DNA of 7,676 bases, from the NCBI GenBank assembly GCA_900764225.1, contig CAAFNG010000321.1:1-7676 (forward strand), in the 5' to 3' direction. The translations under genes were made by a program, and so were the position numbers. This DNA is from Lachnospiraceae bacterium. Its GTDB lineage: Bacteria; Bacillota; Clostridia; Lachnospirales; Lachnospiraceae. Under the pieces are notes generated by a model that saw only the letters and a program-made list of their open reading frames with translations, was not told the DNA's origin and did no database searches. Shown piece by piece: positions 5,717 through 7,676 of the stretch. The first letter of the stretch is position 1. Each line of letters starts with the position of its first letter.

Positions 5717-7676
5717 ATGTCTGTAACAATAGCTCTTGCCGGAAACCCGAACTGTGGTAAGACTACAATGTTCAATGCGCTTACAGGTGCTAACCAGTAT
5801 GTTGGTAACTGGCCAGGCGTTACTGTAGAAAAAAAAGAGGGAAAACTGAAAAACCAGAAGGATGTAACAGTAACAGACCTTCCGGGTATCTATTCACTTT
5901 CCCCGTATACACTTGAGGAGGTTGTCAGCCGTGATTACCTTCTGAAAGAAAAACCGGATGTGATCATCGATCTTGTTGATGCAACAAACATCGAGAGAAA
6001 CCTGTACCTTGCCACACAGCTTCTTGAGATCGGTATCCCGGTTGTTATCGCACTTAACATGGTGGACCTTCTTAAGAAGAACAATATCAACATCAATGTA
6101 AAAGGCTTAAGCTCCGCACTTGGATGCCCGATCGTTGAGACATCTGCTCTTAAAGGAACAGGTCTTAAGGAGGTTGTTGATGAGGCAATCAAATGTGCGA
6201 ACCAGCATAGAGTACCATCTAAACAGATGGAATTCCCGAAGGCTGTTGAGAAGGCAGTCAATGAGATCGAGGAGTTTGTTCCGGAAACGATCGCCAAAGA
6301 GAACAGAAGATGGTATGCAGTAAAGCTTCTCGAGAGAGACAGCAAGGTAAAAGAAGGCCTGAGTCTTCCGGTTTCTGCACAGTCCAGAATTGAGGAAATC
6401 GCCTCTAAGCTTGAGCAGACAGAAGATGATGATACAGAGAGTATCGTGACAGACGGAAGATATCAGTACATACAGAAGGTAGTTTCCGCAAATGTCAAGA
6501 GAAGCGGAAATAAGATGACAGTTTCTGATAAGATCGACCGTATCGTAACAAACCGTATCCTCGGTCTTCCGATCTTCATCCTGACAATGTTCATTGTTTA
6601 TTATGTATCTGTAACAACAGTAGGTACCATGGTAACAGACTGGACCAACGACAGCTTCGTTGGAACCATTCAGGAAGTCGTATCCGGTGCACTTAGTGGC
6701 GTTGGTGTTGCTGACTGGCTGGTAAGCCTTGTATCTGACGGTGTTATCGGTGGCCTTGGTGCAGTACTTGGATTCGTTCCACAGATGGCGATCCTGTTCC
6801 TGTTCCTTTCCATCCTTGAGGACTGTGGTTATATGGTTCGTATCGCATTCGTCATGGACCGTGTATTCCGTCATTTCGGACTTTCCGGAAAGAGCTTCAT
6901 CCCGCTCCTTATTTCCTCTGGTTGCGGAATCCCTGGAATCATGGCTTCCAAGACTATCGAGGCTGACAATGACCGTCGTCTGACGATCATGACTGCTACC
7001 TTTATTCCTTGTGGCGCTAAGCTTCCTGTTATCGCTCTTATGGGTGGTATCATGACAGCTTATGTAACTGGTGATTATGTAGCAGCTGGTTTCATCACAC
7101 CACTGATGTACTTCATCGGTGTTGTAGCAGTTCTTGTATCTGCTATCATCCTGAAGAAAACAAAACCGTTCTCCGGTAAACCTGCTCCGTTCGTAATGGA
7201 GCTTCCGCAGTACCATATTCCGTCTGTAAAGACAGTTCTGCTTCATGTTTGGGAGAGACTGAAAGGCTTCATCATCAAAGCCGGTACAATTCTTTTCCTT
7301 GCAACAGTTATCATGTGGATCCTTTCCAGCATCGGAAATACAGGAAGCGGAATCGGATTTGTTGAGGACAGCAACGACAGTATCATGGCTATCCTTGGCG
7401 GTATCCTTGCTCCGATCTTTGCCCCTCTCGGATTTGGTAAATGGCAGCCGGTTGCAGCCTCCATCTCCGGATTCTCCGCAAAAGAGTCTATCGTAAGTAC
7501 CATGGGTGTACTTGCAAACGTAGCTGGTGATGATGCTGAGGATACTATGATCGTTGGAGCAGCCATCAAAGCATGGTTCCCGAGTGCAGTAGCAGCATTC
7601 TCCTTCCTGCTGTTCAACCTGCTTGATTCTCCGTGTCTTGCAGCAATCTGTACAATGGCACATGAGATGCAGTCCA
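5717..7676 (+). CDS. feoB: Ferrous iron transport protein FeoB (3' truncated)
   Basis: FeoB is the inner-membrane Fe(II) permease with a cytoplasmic GTPase domain. The frame is open for 653 codons to the window edge. G1/P-loop GNPNCGKTT is at residues 9-17, switch I region NWPGVTVE at 31-38, G3 DLPGIYSL at 54-61, G4 NMVD at 114-117 and G5 SALKG at 143-147. A helical spacer follows, and membrane spans begin near residue 282. The first Gate motif is SGCGIPGIMASKTIE (401-415), with Cys403 at the proposed pore. It is followed by FIPCGAKLP (429-437), the second Gate motif FSAKESIVSTMGV (586-598) and NLLDSPCLAAI (634-644). All motifs are intact. Probably only the last membrane helix or two (several tens of residues) lie beyond the edge. 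The start is the ATG 7 bases after GGAGG (5705-5709); the ATG at 5710 is too close to that site. Confidence 0.97.
   Translation, partial: MSVTIALAGNPNCGKTTMFNALTGANQYVGNWPGVTVEKKEGKLKNQKDVTVTDLPGIYSLSPYTLEEVVSRDYLLKEKPDVIIDLVDATNIERNLYLATQLLEIGIPVVIALNMVDLLKKNNININVKGLSSALGCPIVETSALKGTGLKEVVDEAIKCANQHRVPSKQMEFPKAVEKAVNEIEEFVPETIAKENRRWYAVKLLERDSKVKEGLSLPVSAQSRIEEIASKLEQTEDDDTESIVTDGRYQYIQKVVSANVKRSGNKMTVSDKIDRIVTNRILGLPIFILTMFIVYYVSVTTVGTMVTDWTNDSFVGTIQEVVSGALSGVGVADWLVSLVSDGVIGGLGAVLGFVPQMAILFLFLSILEDCGYMVRIAFVMDRVFRHFGLSGKSFIPLLISSGCGIPGIMASKTIEADNDRRLTIMTATFIPCGAKLPVIALMGGIMTAYVTGDYVAAGFITPLMYFIGVVAVLVSAIILKKTKPFSGKPAPFVMELPQYHIPSVKTVLLHVWERLKGFIIKAGTILFLATVIMWILSSIGNTGSGIGFVEDSNDSIMAILGGILAPIFAPLGFGKWQPVAASISGFSAKESIVSTMGVLANVAGDDAEDTMIVGAAIKAWFPSAVAAFSFLLFNLLDSPCLAAICTMAHEMQS

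Noticed and set aside
6107..7663. 518-codon open frame on the minus strand
   Set aside because: It lies entirely opposite feoB, whose motifs are intact in the plus frame. The minus-strand product is Cys/His/Ser-rich with no domain pattern. It is a by-product of feoB codon choice.

Overview
The window reads as chromosomal DNA from a low-to-moderate GC Firmicute, most likely a gut Clostridia/Lachnospiraceae-type bacterium. The reasons are the strong GGAGG ribosome binding sites, the hairpin-plus-U-tract terminators, the FeoA-FeoA-FeoB layout, and the style of the transporter and kinase-like proteins. This placement is by pattern recognition only. All convincing genes lie on the plus strand. Both ends cut through a gene, and the first 19 bases are a Nextera transposon-end sequence, so the left edge is a library artefact and not genomic DNA.

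Layout: (1) 20-1966 is the 3' part of an arginine biosynthesis operon: argB (5' truncated) overlapping argD. It is followed by two intrinsic terminators (1984-2022 and 2084-2139). (2) 1967-2471 is a gene-free gap of about 500 bases. It holds those terminators, a stretch with a possible decayed minus-strand reading frame, and a good extended -10 promoter at 2407-2434. (3) 2472-4931 is a two-gene operon: a 12-or-so-helix transporter of the ArsB/NhaD (ion transporter) superfamily and a cytidylate-kinase-like protein with an unexplained 130-residue N-terminal extension. It ends in a very long nested hairpin terminator (4959-5032). (4) 5084-7676 is a ferrous iron uptake operon: promoter, tandem TTAG-N6-CTAA operator-like palindromes, feoA1, feoA2, and feoB (runs off the right edge).

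How it works together: ArgB phosphorylates N-acetylglutamate, and ArgD transaminates the semialdehyde made from it by ArgC. In the iron operon FeoB is the GTPase-driven Fe(II) permease, with two small SH3-like FeoA partners. The first operator-like palindrome encloses the -10 box exactly, so a metal-dependent repressor bound there would block the polymerase. The transporter/kinase-like pair has no obvious textbook pathway and is the least understood part of the window.

I see no phage, insertion sequence, CRISPR, toxin-antitoxin or RNA gene, and no clearly new biological system. The items most worth a second look are the feo operator array, the transporter/kinase-like pair, and the nested hairpin at 4959-5032.
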